A stretch of 64,000 bases of DNA from Afifellaceae bacterium (GTDB lineage: Bacteria > Pseudomonadota > Alphaproteobacteria > Rhizobiales > Afifellaceae): assembly GCA_028284625.1 (NCBI GenBank), contig JANQRH010000013.1:1-64000 (forward strand), read 5' to 3'. The notes beneath the pieces were generated by a model. It ran no database searches. It had not been told where the DNA came from and saw only the letters and a list, made by a program, of their open reading frames with translations. Positions 56,505 through 64,000 of the stretch are shown here, piece after piece (position 1 is the first letter of the stretch; each line of letters begins with the position of its first letter). The position numbers and the translations under genes were made by a program.

Positions 56505-57368
56505 CTAGAGGCGGTGCGCCACGACTTTCTGATAGACGCCGCCGAACATCGTATGCTTCTCCCAACGGAAGGCGCACGCGTTATCGGCGAACGTCCACAA
56601 TTCATGCCGCCAAAGGCTCCTCGCAAACGGCTCCAAACGATCGAACAGGCGCCGATAGAAGGCGCGCAGAGGCTGCCAGCGCGCCGGCTCATGGTAGTCG
56701 ACGAACACAGCCTTGCCGCCGGGGGCGACACGCGCCAGCAAGGCATCCATCACGGCGCGCTTGTGCTCGTCGGGCAGTTCGTGGAGCAGGAAGAAACAGT
56801 TCACGACGTCGTAGGTGCCCTCGCCGAGCTGCGACACGTCGGCGACACGCACACGCGCCTGCGCGACGCCCTTCAGCTTGCGGCGGCAGAGCGCCGCCTG
56901 TAGCGGCGCCACATCGACAACGTCGAGACGGCCGTGCGGGCCGACTTGGTCGGCGAGCTCCGGAATGAGGCAGCCGTAAACATGCGCCGCCTGCAGCACG
57001 CGGTCGCCGCTGGCCACCTCCGACAAGGCGGCGCGGCGGAGCCGGCTATGGTTGCCGAACAGGATGACATTGACCACCGCGTCATTGTCGAGGAGCCGCG
57101 CATTTCTGCGATTGAGATAGGCCCAGCCATAGGTGGTGCTGAGATAGGTCGGAATGGCCGACCTCGCGCGTCGCCGCGGCGCGACGATCGGCGCCGTCGA
57201 CCGGGATCGCACAGAACGGTCGACAGGAAGACCTTCAACGTCTGATAGGGCCAACGCCACCCCCCGCATACCGGCAAAGCTTGCCGGATAGTCCGGTGAC
57301 CTAACTGCCGTCAAGCTTGGTTGACGGTCGTTGACCCACATCAAGATGAAGGACGCTTCGCCTGCCAC
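56505..57368 (-). CDS. rquA: RquA-like methyltransferase (rhodoquinone biosynthesis family)
   Basis: SAM-fold protein of up to 287 residues. From about residue 72 it follows the RquA pattern as I remember it: TYLSTTYGWAYLNRRNARLL, VVNVILFGNHSRLRRAAL, LQAAHVYGCLIPELADQV, VFVDYHEPARWQPLRAFYRR, LEPFARSLWRHELWTFA and TMFGGVYQKVVAHRL. RquA converts ubiquinone to rhodoquinone, the low-potential quinone used for fumarate reduction. The first 70 residues are not conserved; ATG 57269 is an alternative start, with the inverted repeat CCGGCAA/TTGCCGG just before it. Whether it is a true RquA or a paralogue needs the diagnostic residues checked. Confidence 0.68.
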   Translation of the reverse strand: MAGEASFILMWVNDRQPSLTAVRSPDYPASFAGMRGVALALSDVEGLPVDRSVRSRSTAPIVAPRRRARSAIPTYLSTTYGWAYLNRRNARLLDNDAVVNVILFGNHSRLRRAALSEVASGDRVLQAAHVYGCLIPELADQVGPHGRLDVVDVAPLQAALCRRKLKGVAQARVRVADVSQLGEGTYDVVNCFFLLHELPDEHKRAVMDALLARVAPGGKAVFVDYHEPARWQPLRAFYRRLFDRLEPFARSLWRHELWTFADNACAFRWEKHTMFGGVYQKVVAHRL

Positions 57369-57413
57369 ACAGTGCCGCGCCGCTTCTTGTTGGCGGCGGT
57401 TTGAGCGTCCGCC

Positions 57414-57845
57414 TTAGCCCAAGACGCTTTGCGCGCGTTTCTCGAAAGCGGCCATGATACCGCCGGCTCCATCAGCCAAAGTGCGGCTCAGAAGCCGGCT
57501 GAGCAGCGGCGCGCGAACCGCCACGTCCCCAGAGAGCGAAACCGTGCATTGCCCGTCGGGTCGTGGCGCGAAACGCCAGGTGAGATCGAACGCGTCGAAG
57601 GCAGAATCGATCGATGTCACCGCTATCTCCGTGGGCCTTATGAGCACGGTTTTTGTCGCGAAGCGCTGTCGGATCGGACCGATCCCGACAACTTGGTCGG
57701 TGTAGTAGGTTTCGCCGTCACGCCGGCGGACGTTTGCGGCGTGCCACCATTGCAGGAACTCCGGATAGCGCTCCACGTCTGCGGCGAGATCGAAGAGCTG
57801 CTCGGCCGGATAGGGCAGAATGCGTGTGACCTCGAACTGGGCCAT
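57414..57845 (-). CDS. Coenzyme Q-binding protein COQ10/RatA family
   Basis: START-domain protein of 143 residues from ATG 57845 (AQFEVTRILPYPAEQLFDLA). DVERYPEFLQWWHAANV and LTWRFAPRPDGQCTVSLSGD follow the family pattern. COQ10 helps ubiquinone function in respiration; the bacterial RatA name comes from a reported toxin activity that remains debated. The placement 45 bp upstream of an RquA-like gene, on the same strand, fits a role in quinone handling. An extended frame to 57971 has no conserved residues. Confidence 0.85.
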   Translation of the reverse strand: MAQFEVTRILPYPAEQLFDLAADVERYPEFLQWWHAANVRRRDGETYYTDQVVGIGPIRQRFATKTVLIRPTEIAVTSIDSAFDAFDLTWRFAPRPDGQCTVSLSGDVAVRAPLLSRLLSRTLADGAGGIMAAFEKRAQSVLG

Positions 57846-58163
57846 GAAGCGTCGTCGTGTCGTCCGCGTGTGGTGGTGGTGATCCGATCCTCGATCGATC
57901 GCCCTTGATGTCGCGAGTTTAACCCAGCGTAGAGATCGCGAAACCACTAGGTGCGGCTGCGTCGCGGCCAAAATGCAACCGGCATTCCACCCACCGCAAA
58001 CTCCGGCCAGCGTAATCGCGATCCGTGTTGGAATGCGTCAACCCATTTTAAGTCAACCTGAACCATCGCGATTGCGGTTTCTTGTCAAATTACGCGAATC
58101 TTCACCGCGCAAATTGCATGCTTCTTTGCAGCAAAGTTCGACTGGCTAAGCGGACTCAAAACG
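57846..58163. other. 318-bp gap between COQ10 and the diguanylate cyclase
   Basis: Divergent promoters must lie here. The part from 58040 to 58130 is relatively AT-rich. A widely spaced inverted repeat GCATTCCA (57981 region) and TGGAATGC (58029 region) is visible. I see no gene or RNA in it. Confidence 0.45.
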
Positions 58164-59432
58164 ATGATGCCCGGCGTGGCGCATCACGCCCGAGGCACGA
58201 ACGCGATCGGAGGCAGCCTCATGATGGGCGGCGACCCAAAAATGCCCGCAAAGGCCTCCGCGCCGCGCGAAGCCCGGCGGAAATCGCGGTCGGCGGAGGG
58301 ATGGCTGGGCTGGTTCGGCAGGTCCCGTTCGCGCCGACAGCCTGAGTCCGGTGACGGGTTGGACCGGACTCTCGCCGACCTCAACTCTCGTCAGGAAGAT
58401 CTGGCCTTTCTCAGCGACGTGGGTCAGCTTTTCCAGGCCTGCCGCACGATCGAAGAGGTGTGCAACGTCGCCAAGGACCGGCTGCAAAGTCTCTCGCCGC
58501 ACCTGTCGGGCGGGCTGTTCCTCACGAGCGAGGAGAGCGATTATCTTGAGGGCGTGATGGCCTGGGGCGCCATTGAGGCTTCCGCCGCGTCGCTTGCGCC
58601 GAGCGATTGCTGGGCCCTGCGCTGCGGTCGGCCGCATCAGCTCAGCCGCGGCCATGAGGGGATCGCTTGCGCTCACACGGACGCCGCCGGTGGCGACTGG
58701 CACCTTTGCGTGCCGCTGATGGCGCAGGGCGAGGCGCTGGGCGTGCTCTATTTCCGCATCGAAGCCGGGCACGATCCGGAGGGCGATCACGTTGAGCGCC
58801 GGCACTTCTACTTCAACGTCGCTGAAACGCTGTCGCTCGCCGTGGCGAACATCCGCCTGCGCGAGACGCTTCAGCATCAGGCGATCCGCGATCCGCTGAC
58901 CGGGCTCTTCAACCGGCGCTACTTCCAGGAGACGCTCAGGCGCGAGCTGCATCGCGCGTCGCGCGCCAAGCAGCCGCTCAGCGTCGTCTTGATCGACATC
59001 GACTATTTCAAGCGCTTCAACGACACCTACGGTCACGATGCCGGCGACGTCGCGCTGAAGGTGGTCGGCGAGATTCTTCAGGGCCGGACGCGCGCCGGCG
59101 ATGTCGCCTGCCGCCACGGCGGCGAGGAATTCGCGCTGGCCTTTCCCGGTCTCTCCGCCGAGGTCGCCGCCGAGCGCGTGGAGGCGATCCGCCGCGAGAT
59201 CGAGCTGCGGGACATCATCTTCCTTGGCGAACGGATCGATCCGGTCACGATATCGGCAGGCATCGCGGTCTATCCGGCGCACGCCATGGAGATGGATGCC
59301 CTCATGCGGGTCGCCGACCAGGCGCTCTATAAGTCGAAGGAAGCCGGCCGTAATCGCTTCACCATGGCCGGCGGGCAAAGGCGCAAGGCCGACGAGCCGC
59401 CCGCGCTGAGCCTGGTGCAGGGCTCGCCCTAG
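58164..59432 (+). CDS. Diguanylate cyclase with N-terminal GAF-like domain
   Basis: Cytoplasmic signalling protein of 422 residues that would make cyclic di-GMP. A basic, variable N-terminus of about 65 residues precedes a GAF-like sensor domain (DLAFLSDVGQLFQACRTIEE to VAETLSLAVANIRLRETLQH). The GGDEF domain starts DPLTGLFNRRYFQETLRREL; its active loop is GGEEF at 319-323, and the inhibitory I-site RAGD at 310-313 has the correct five-residue spacing, so product inhibition is expected. The Met at 20, 21 or 27 may be the real start. Its stop TAG overlaps that of the convergent gene in a shared CTAG. Confidence 0.9.
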   Translation: MMPGVAHHARGTNAIGGSLMMGGDPKMPAKASAPREARRKSRSAEGWLGWFGRSRSRRQPESGDGLDRTLADLNSRQEDLAFLSDVGQLFQACRTIEEVCNVAKDRLQSLSPHLSGGLFLTSEESDYLEGVMAWGAIEASAASLAPSDCWALRCGRPHQLSRGHEGIACAHTDAAGGDWHLCVPLMAQGEALGVLYFRIEAGHDPEGDHVERRHFYFNVAETLSLAVANIRLRETLQHQAIRDPLTGLFNRRYFQETLRRELHRASRAKQPLSVVLIDIDYFKRFNDTYGHDAGDVALKVVGEILQGRTRAGDVACRHGGEEFALAFPGLSAEVAAERVEAIRREIELRDIIFLGERIDPVTISAGIAVYPAHAMEMDALMRVADQALYKSKEAGRNRFTMAGGQRRKADEPPALSLVQGSP

Positions 59433-60394
59433 CGCGCAGAAGCGCGCTCCAGCCGATCGTTGATCGCTTCGCCGAGCCCATCTGCGGGAATCTGCGCAAC
59501 GGCAATGGCTTCAGCGCCGCTGGCGTCCAACTCAGTAAGATGCGCGAAGAAATTCGCGGCCGCCTCAACGAGATCGCCGGACGGACTGAGATTGCGCGCG
59601 GCCACGGCTTCGTCCGCGCCAGCGACGGCCGTATCGCCAAATGTCAGCAGCGCCTCGCCTGGCGCGACGGACGTTGCATCGAGCCTGAGCGGCAGGCGCG
59701 GCGCGTAATGGCTTGCGAGCATGCCGGGCGCGGTGACGGCATCGCCCGTCTTGGCGCGCGCAAGCTTGGCTCCAAGCACCCGCTCAACCGCTTCCGCCGG
59801 GACGCCGCCGGGGCGCAGCAGGCGCGGCCTGTCGCCGGTCAGCGACACGATGGTCGATTCAAGCCCCACCGCGCACGGCCCTGCATCGAGCACGACTGCC
59901 ACGGCGTCGCCGAGCTGTGCGATGACGTGTTCCGCCTGTGTCGGACTGACGCGGCCGGAGAGATTGGCGCTCGGCGCGGCAAGCGCCCCGCCGAAAGTGG
60001 CGATCACATCGCGCGCCGGCCCGAGCGGGACACGAAGCGCTACGGATGCGAGGCCGGCCGTCACCAGCGGGTGCACCGGCGCGCGGCCGGCAAGCGGCAG
60101 GACCAGCGACAGCGGCCCCGGCCAGAATTCTTGTGCCAGCCGCTCCCCCCGCGTGTCGAACGCGCCGTAGCGCCGCGCCATGGCGAGGTCCGCGACATGC
60201 GAGATCAGCGGATTGAAGCGCGGCCGTCCCTTGGCCTCAAAGATGCGTGCCACCGCCTCGCCGTTCGCCGCATCGGCGGCAAGCCCGTAGACCGTCTCCG
60301 TTGGCAGCGCAACGAGCGCCCCGGCGCGGAGCGCCGCCAGGGCCGCGGCGACCGCTTCCGTGCGGGTGTCGTCATTGAGGGTGATGTGGCGCAG
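59429..60394 (-). CDS. tsaC: L-threonylcarbamoyladenylate synthase (Sua5/YwlC type)
   Basis: Makes threonylcarbamoyl-AMP for the universal t6A37 tRNA modification. 321 residues when started at CTG 60394. The catalytic core has ALPTETVYGLAADAANGEAV (residues 29-48), IFEAKGRPRFNPLISHVADL, FWPGPLSLVLPLA and AAPSANLSGRVSPTQAEHVI; the C-terminal Sua5 domain follows after a linker with APGMLASHYAPRLPL. The first GTG in the frame, at 60253, would cut off the essential PTETVYG segment. Upstream of that segment no ATG, GTG or TTG occurs before an in-frame stop; CTG 60394, with GGAAG seven bases before it, gives a normal N-terminus. The CTG start is an inference. Confidence 0.88.
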   Translation of the reverse strand: MRHITLNDDTRTEAVAAALAALRAGALVALPTETVYGLAADAANGEAVARIFEAKGRPRFNPLISHVADLAMARRYGAFDTRGERLAQEFWPGPLSLVLPLAGRAPVHPLVTAGLASVALRVPLGPARDVIATFGGALAAPSANLSGRVSPTQAEHVIAQLGDAVAVVLDAGPCAVGLESTIVSLTGDRPRLLRPGGVPAEAVERVLGAKLARAKTGDAVTAPGMLASHYAPRLPLRLDATSVAPGEALLTFGDTAVAGADEAVAARNLSPSGDLVEAAANFFAHLTELDASGAEAIAVAQIPADGLGEAINDRLERASAR

Positions 60395-60487
60395 CGTACG
60401 GCTTCCGTGTGATTTGAGGGGCAGGCCAGTCTGGACCGTGCCTCAAGCGTGTTCTCTGGAGTATAAGGGGCTCCCAGGAGACGCTCC

Positions 60488-62266
60488 ATGTATCGCGCGC
60501 CGCTATCCGACATTTCGTTCACGCTGAAGCACGTCGCCGGCCTTGGCGATGCGCTTGCCGACGGCGCGTTCCCCGACCTTGCCGAGGACGTCGTCGATGC
60601 AGTGCTCGCCGAGGCGGGGCGCTTCGCCGCTGAGGAAGTGGCGTCGCTCAACGCGGTGGGCGATCGCGTCGGCGCGCGCCTCAAAGATGGCGACGTGACG
60701 ACCCCCGACGGATGGCGCGAAACCTACGCGGCCTGGCGCGCCGGCGGCTGGAACGGCATCGCCGTGGCGGAGGAGGCGGGCGGGCAGGGCCTGCCGATGG
60801 CGCTCTCGGTCGCGACGGCGGAGATGTGGAACAGCGCCTGCATGGCTTTCGCGCTCTGCCCGCTGCTTAACATGGGCGCCATGGAGGCGCTTCAGCGCCA
60901 CGGCTCCAAAAAGCTGCAGGCGCTTTATCTGCCGCGGCTCGTCTCCGGCGAATGGACGGCGACGATGAACCTGACGGAGCCGCAGGCCGGCTCCGATGTC
61001 GGCGCGCTGAGGACCCGCGCCGAACCCTGCGGCGACGGCACCTATCGGCTCTTCGGCCAGAAAATCTTCATCACCTATGGCGAGCACGACCTTGCCGACA
61101 ACATCATCCATCTGGTGCTCGCGCGTCTCCCGGACGCGCCGGCCGGTACGAAAGGCATATCGCTGTTCCTCGTGCCGAAATTCGTCGTCAGCGACGACGG
61201 CAGCATCGGCGCGCGCAACGACGTGATCTGCGCAAGCCTTGAGCACAAGCTCGGCATCCATGCCTCGCCCACTTGCACTATGATCTATGGCGATGGACGC
61301 CACGGCGACGCGCCCGGCGCGCTGGGTTGGCTGATCGGCGAGGAAAACCACGGGCTCGCCTGCATGTTCACCATGATGAACAACGCCCGCCTCATGGTCG
61401 GTATCCAGGGCGTGGCGCAGGCGGAGCGGGCGCTGCAGCAGGCGACGCTCTTCGCGCTGGAGCGGCGGCAGGGGCGCGCGCCGGGCGATAGCGGCGAGGC
61501 CATGAGCCCCATCGCCGATCATCCCGATATTCGCCGCACGCTAATGGAGATGCGTGCGCTGACCGCCGCGGCGCGTGCGATCTGCTACGCCTGCGCCCTT
61601 GCCGGCGACATGGCGGCGCGATCCGGCGATGCCGATCGGCAGGCGCGTGTCGATCTACTGACGCCAATCGCCAAGGCGTTCCCTACCGATATCGGCGTCC
61701 ACGTCGCCTCGCTCGGAATCCAGGTGCATGGCGGCATGGGCTATGTCGAGGAGACAGGCGCAGCGCAGATCCTGCGCGACGCGCGCATCGCCCCGATCTA
61801 CGAAGGGACGAACGGCATCCAGGCGATCGATCTGGTGACGCGTAAGCTGACGCGTGGCGATTGCGTTGGGGCTTTCATCAACGAGATGAAGGAGATCGCC
61901 GAGAAGGCGCGCGCCGTGAACCGGCCGGAATTCGGCGAGATGGGCAATCGCCTTGGCGACGCGCTGGATGATCTCACCGCCGCAAGCGATCATCTCCTCG
62001 CATTGCTGCGCAAGGGCGGCGAAGCGGAGGCGCTCGCCGGCGCGACGCCCTATCTCAGGCTTTTCGGGTTGGCGGCCGGAGGAGGCTATCTCGCCAAGGG
62101 CGCGCTTAACGCGCTTGGGGGGCCGAAGGAAGGCGACACACGACACGTCGCAGTTGCGCGGTTCTTTGCCGAGCAGATGCTGCCGGAGACCGCAGCACTC
62201 CGCGCGCAAGTCATGACGGGCGCCGATGCCGTCCTCGCCGCCGATCCGGCGCTCTGGGCGGAGTGA
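60488..62266 (+). CDS. Acyl-CoA dehydrogenase (FadE/DmdC-like long form)
   Basis: FAD enzyme of 592 residues, the long acyl-CoA dehydrogenase class with a C-terminal extra domain. FAD and substrate motifs: NLTEPQAGSDVGALRTRAEP, GQKIFITYGEHDLADNIIHL, LGIHASPTCTMIYGDG and GIQVHGGMGYVEETGAAQIL. The catalytic base is Glu439 in PIYEGTNGIQAIDLVTRKL. DmdC, the methylmercaptopropionyl-CoA dehydrogenase, belongs to this class; without other dmd genes I leave the substrate as a fatty or branched acyl-CoA. An HSDL2-like gene follows after four bases, suggesting a lipid catabolic pair. Confidence 0.9.
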   Translation: MYRAPLSDISFTLKHVAGLGDALADGAFPDLAEDVVDAVLAEAGRFAAEEVASLNAVGDRVGARLKDGDVTTPDGWRETYAAWRAGGWNGIAVAEEAGGQGLPMALSVATAEMWNSACMAFALCPLLNMGAMEALQRHGSKKLQALYLPRLVSGEWTATMNLTEPQAGSDVGALRTRAEPCGDGTYRLFGQKIFITYGEHDLADNIIHLVLARLPDAPAGTKGISLFLVPKFVVSDDGSIGARNDVICASLEHKLGIHASPTCTMIYGDGRHGDAPGALGWLIGEENHGLACMFTMMNNARLMVGIQGVAQAERALQQATLFALERRQGRAPGDSGEAMSPIADHPDIRRTLMEMRALTAAARAICYACALAGDMAARSGDADRQARVDLLTPIAKAFPTDIGVHVASLGIQVHGGMGYVEETGAAQILRDARIAPIYEGTNGIQAIDLVTRKLTRGDCVGAFINEMKEIAEKARAVNRPEFGEMGNRLGDALDDLTAASDHLLALLRKGGEAEALAGATPYLRLFGLAAGGGYLAKGALNALGGPKEGDTRHVAVARFFAEQMLPETAALRAQVMTGADAVLAADPALWAE

Positions 62267-62270
62267 CCTC

Positions 62271-63134
62271 TTGAGCCTCAAGGGCAAGACGCTTTTCATC
62301 ACCGGCGCCTCGCGCGGCATCGGGCTGGCGATTGCGCTCCGCGCCGCGAAAGACGGCGCCAACATCGCCATTGCCGCGAAGACGACCAAACCGCATCCCA
62401 AGCTGGAAGGCACGATCTTCACTGCGGCTGAGGCGATTGAAAGCGCAGGCGGCCAGGCGCTGCCGCTTGCCGTCGACATCCGCGACGAAGAGGCCGTGCT
62501 CGATGCCGCGAACAAGACGGCGGAGACTTTCGGCGGCATCGATATCGTTGTGAACAACGCGTCTGCGATCAGCCTCACCAAGACGCCCGACACGGCGATG
62601 AAGCGCTTCGATCTGATGCATGAGATCAACGCGCGCGGCACGTATCTCGTAACCAAGGCTGCGCTGCCGCATCTGGAGAAGGCAGCCAACCCGCATGTGC
62701 TGATGCTTTCGCCGCCGCTCGATATGCACGAGCGCTGGTTCGCACCGCATCTTGCCTATTCGCTGGCGAAGTTCGGCATGAGCCTCTGCGTGCTCGGCTT
62801 CGCCGGTGAGTTCCGCGATCGCGGCATCGCCGTCAACGCGCTGTGGCCGCGCACCACCATCGCCACGGCGGCGATCAAGAACCTCCTCGGCGGCGACGCC
62901 ATGATGCGGGCGTCGCGCACGCCTGAGATTCTCGCCGATGCGGCTTATCTCGTATTCCAGAAGCCGGCCCGGGATTTCACGGGGCATTTTCTGATCGACG
63001 ACACGTTCCTCGCCTCAGAAGGCGTCGGTGATCTCGATAGATATCGCGTCGACCCGAGCGTCGCGCTGCAGCCGGACTTCTTCGTGCCCGCGGACTCAAA
63101 GCCGCCTGTATCGCTCGGCCCGGTGAAAGACTGA
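62271..63134 (+). CDS. SDR oxidoreductase, HSDL2-like
   Basis: Short-chain dehydrogenase of 287 residues resembling the SDR half of hydroxysteroid dehydrogenase-like protein 2. TTG 62271 is chosen as start: it begins SLKGKTLFITGASRGIGLAI, the normal N-terminus, and CGGAG lies upstream; an in-frame ATG at 62226 is inside the previous gene. KTTKPHPKLEGTIFTAAEAI is the HSDL2 hallmark; VNNASAISLTKTPDTAMKRF and AYSLAKFGMSLCVLGFAGEF supply the catalytic Ser-Tyr-Lys set. HSDL2 is linked to peroxisomal/mitochondrial fatty acid metabolism in animals, in line with the acyl-CoA dehydrogenase just upstream. Confidence 0.88.
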   Translation: MSLKGKTLFITGASRGIGLAIALRAAKDGANIAIAAKTTKPHPKLEGTIFTAAEAIESAGGQALPLAVDIRDEEAVLDAANKTAETFGGIDIVVNNASAISLTKTPDTAMKRFDLMHEINARGTYLVTKAALPHLEKAANPHVLMLSPPLDMHERWFAPHLAYSLAKFGMSLCVLGFAGEFRDRGIAVNALWPRTTIATAAIKNLLGGDAMMRASRTPEILADAAYLVFQKPARDFTGHFLIDDTFLASEGVGDLDRYRVDPSVALQPDFFVPADSKPPVSLGPVKD

Positions 63135-63160
63135 GTTGTTCGGAAGCCTTGTCCCTAAGG

Positions 63161-64000
63161 CTACGGCGTTGCGATCGTGCGCAGTCTCGCCAGCAAAGCC
63201 GAAAGGTCGGGCGGCTCCCGCCCGGTGAACAGCCGAAACGCCTGAACGCCCTGGTGAAGGAACAGCTCATAGCCGCTGAGGAACGTCCCGCCGGCGGCTT
63301 CCGCATGCGCTTTGAACGGCGTGTGGCTCGGTGTGTAGACGGCGTCGAAAGCCCACCGCAGCCCGCCAAAGCAAGCCGGCGGCACGGGCGACCCCGGATG
63401 GCCGGCCATGCCGACAGGCGTGCAATTGATCACGGCCTCTGCACCGTCGACGGCCGCCGCAGGATCTTCGCTCACGACGATGTCCGTGCCGTCCGGCGCA
63501 GCAGCGCGGAGCGCCCGGGCCAAAGACTCAGCACGCGCCATATCGATGTCGCTAAGGCGCAACGCGGTCGCGCCGAGTTCGACTAGCGCGAACGCAATGG
63601 CGCGACCCACACCCCCGGCGCCGATCTGCGCCACGACGCCCGGCGGCTGAGCGCCGAATGCCTCGCGATACGTCGCAAGGAAGCCCGTATAGTCGGTGTT
63701 GTGTCCGGTCGCACCGCCGGCTTCGAAGACAATTGTGTTGATCGCACCCATGCGCCGGACAGCCGGGTCCCCGATCTCCACACGCGACGCGGCGCGATGT
63801 TTGTACGGATAGGTGATGTTCAGGCCACGAAATCCGCCATCGCGGCAGGCCTCGAAGATGCCGTCAAAACCTTCGCCGATCTCATCCGGCACAAGCAGGT
63901 CGTACGTGACGTTAAGCCCGCACAGGTCTCCGGCGATGCGATGCAAATGGGGCGCACGCGATCGCGCGATGTTGTCGCCGATCAGGCCGAGCCGGATCGG
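63161..64000 (-). CDS. aroE: Shikimate dehydrogenase family protein (partial, 5' end beyond the window)
   Basis: Reads on the minus strand from the window edge to a stop at 63161; 279 residues are visible and only the first few are missing. LGLIGDNIARSRAPHLHRIA is the substrate-binding S-x-S region in the variant seen in quinate/shikimate-type rhizobial enzymes. NITYPYKHRAA holds the catalytic Lys; AINTIVFEAGGATGHNTDYT, the cofactor turn IGAGGVGRAIAFALVELG and SGYELFLHQGVQAFRLFTGR complete it. It could be the biosynthetic AroE or a catabolic quinate/shikimate dehydrogenase; the residues SRAP in place of SLSP favour the latter group. Confidence 0.87.
   Translation of the reverse strand, partial: PIRLGLIGDNIARSRAPHLHRIAGDLCGLNVTYDLLVPDEIGEGFDGIFEACRDGGFRGLNITYPYKHRAASRVEIGDPAVRRMGAINTIVFEAGGATGHNTDYTGFLATYREAFGAQPPGVVAQIGAGGVGRAIAFALVELGATALRLSDIDMARAESLARALRAAAPDGTDIVVSEDPAAAVDGAEAVINCTPVGMAGHPGSPVPPACFGGLRWAFDAVYTPSHTPFKAHAEAAGGTFLSGYELFLHQGVQAFRLFTGREPPDLSALLARLRTIATP

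Overview
The window is dense, GC-rich DNA from the chromosome of an alphaproteobacterium, most probably of the order Hyphomicrobiales (Rhizobiales). The main grounds are gene orders typical of that group: lptC-lptA-lptB-rpoN-hpf-ptsN, Hsp20-DUF1150, FYDLN protein-aroA-cmk-rpsA, uppP next to an NDUFA9-like gene, and a form II coxGSLM cluster. Intergenic inverted repeats of rhizobial style point the same way. The genus cannot be fixed from the sequence alone. No CRISPR array, phage block, rRNA operon or intact insertion sequence was seen.

Layout. 1-2.2 kb: end of an ABC uptake system and a sugar-acid kinase. 2.3-6.3 kb: tRNA-Leu, a DUF4326 protein, an FG-GAP protein, choline-sulfatase and RNase D. 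6.4-11 kb: LPS export, sigma-54, hibernation factor and EIIA-Ntr. 11-14.3 kb: small heat-shock pair, an SDR gene whose 3' end is repeated on the far side of an FkbM methyltransferase, tRNA-Ala and a FYDLN protein. 14.5-18.6 kb: aroA-cmk-rpsA. 18.7-27.3 kb: TauE-type exporter, the GST-queG-pentad-repeat-SDR operon, uppP and a coupled rRNA methylase/cysQ operon. 27.4-31.8 kb: molybdenum hydroxylase operon coxG-S-L-M. 32-35.8 kb: YnjBCD-like ABC importer. 35.8-43.8 kb: glucoamylase/trehalase-like GH15, glucokinase and a four-gene BMP-type ABC importer. 44-49.2 kb: CAP lipoprotein, cdd, punA, deoA, deoB and upp. 49.3-57.8 kb: methyltransferases including a TlyA-type enzyme, SCO1, dxs, xseB, a deacetylase, an RquA-like protein and COQ10. 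58.2-64 kb: diguanylate cyclase, threonylcarbamoyl-AMP synthase, acyl-CoA dehydrogenase, HSDL2-like SDR and the start of an aroE-type gene.

How the genes work together. The clearest functional island is nucleoside uptake and salvage. A BMP-family importer (38.7-43.8 kb) is divergent from cdd-punA-deoA-deoB-upp, so imported nucleosides could be deaminated, phosphorolysed and fed to pentose phosphate metabolism, with uracil recycled by upp. coxGSLM would build a molybdopterin/FAD/2Fe-2S hydroxylase with the form II active-site motif. lptCAB exports LPS and sits beside the nitrogen-PTS/sigma-54 regulators.

The most unusual content is non-coding. Two sites carry mirror-image pairs of ~78-bp hairpins that share CTAGTG/CACTAG ends but have different, base-pair-conserving arms. 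A ~150-bp double palindrome sits in frame inside the tlyA-type gene, with a relative just upstream of the same gene. A third family of inverted repeats occupies the three large convergent gene gaps. Two genes (RNase D and threonylcarbamoyl-AMP synthase) have no plausible ATG, GTG or TTG start close to the conserved domain and seem to begin at CTG.
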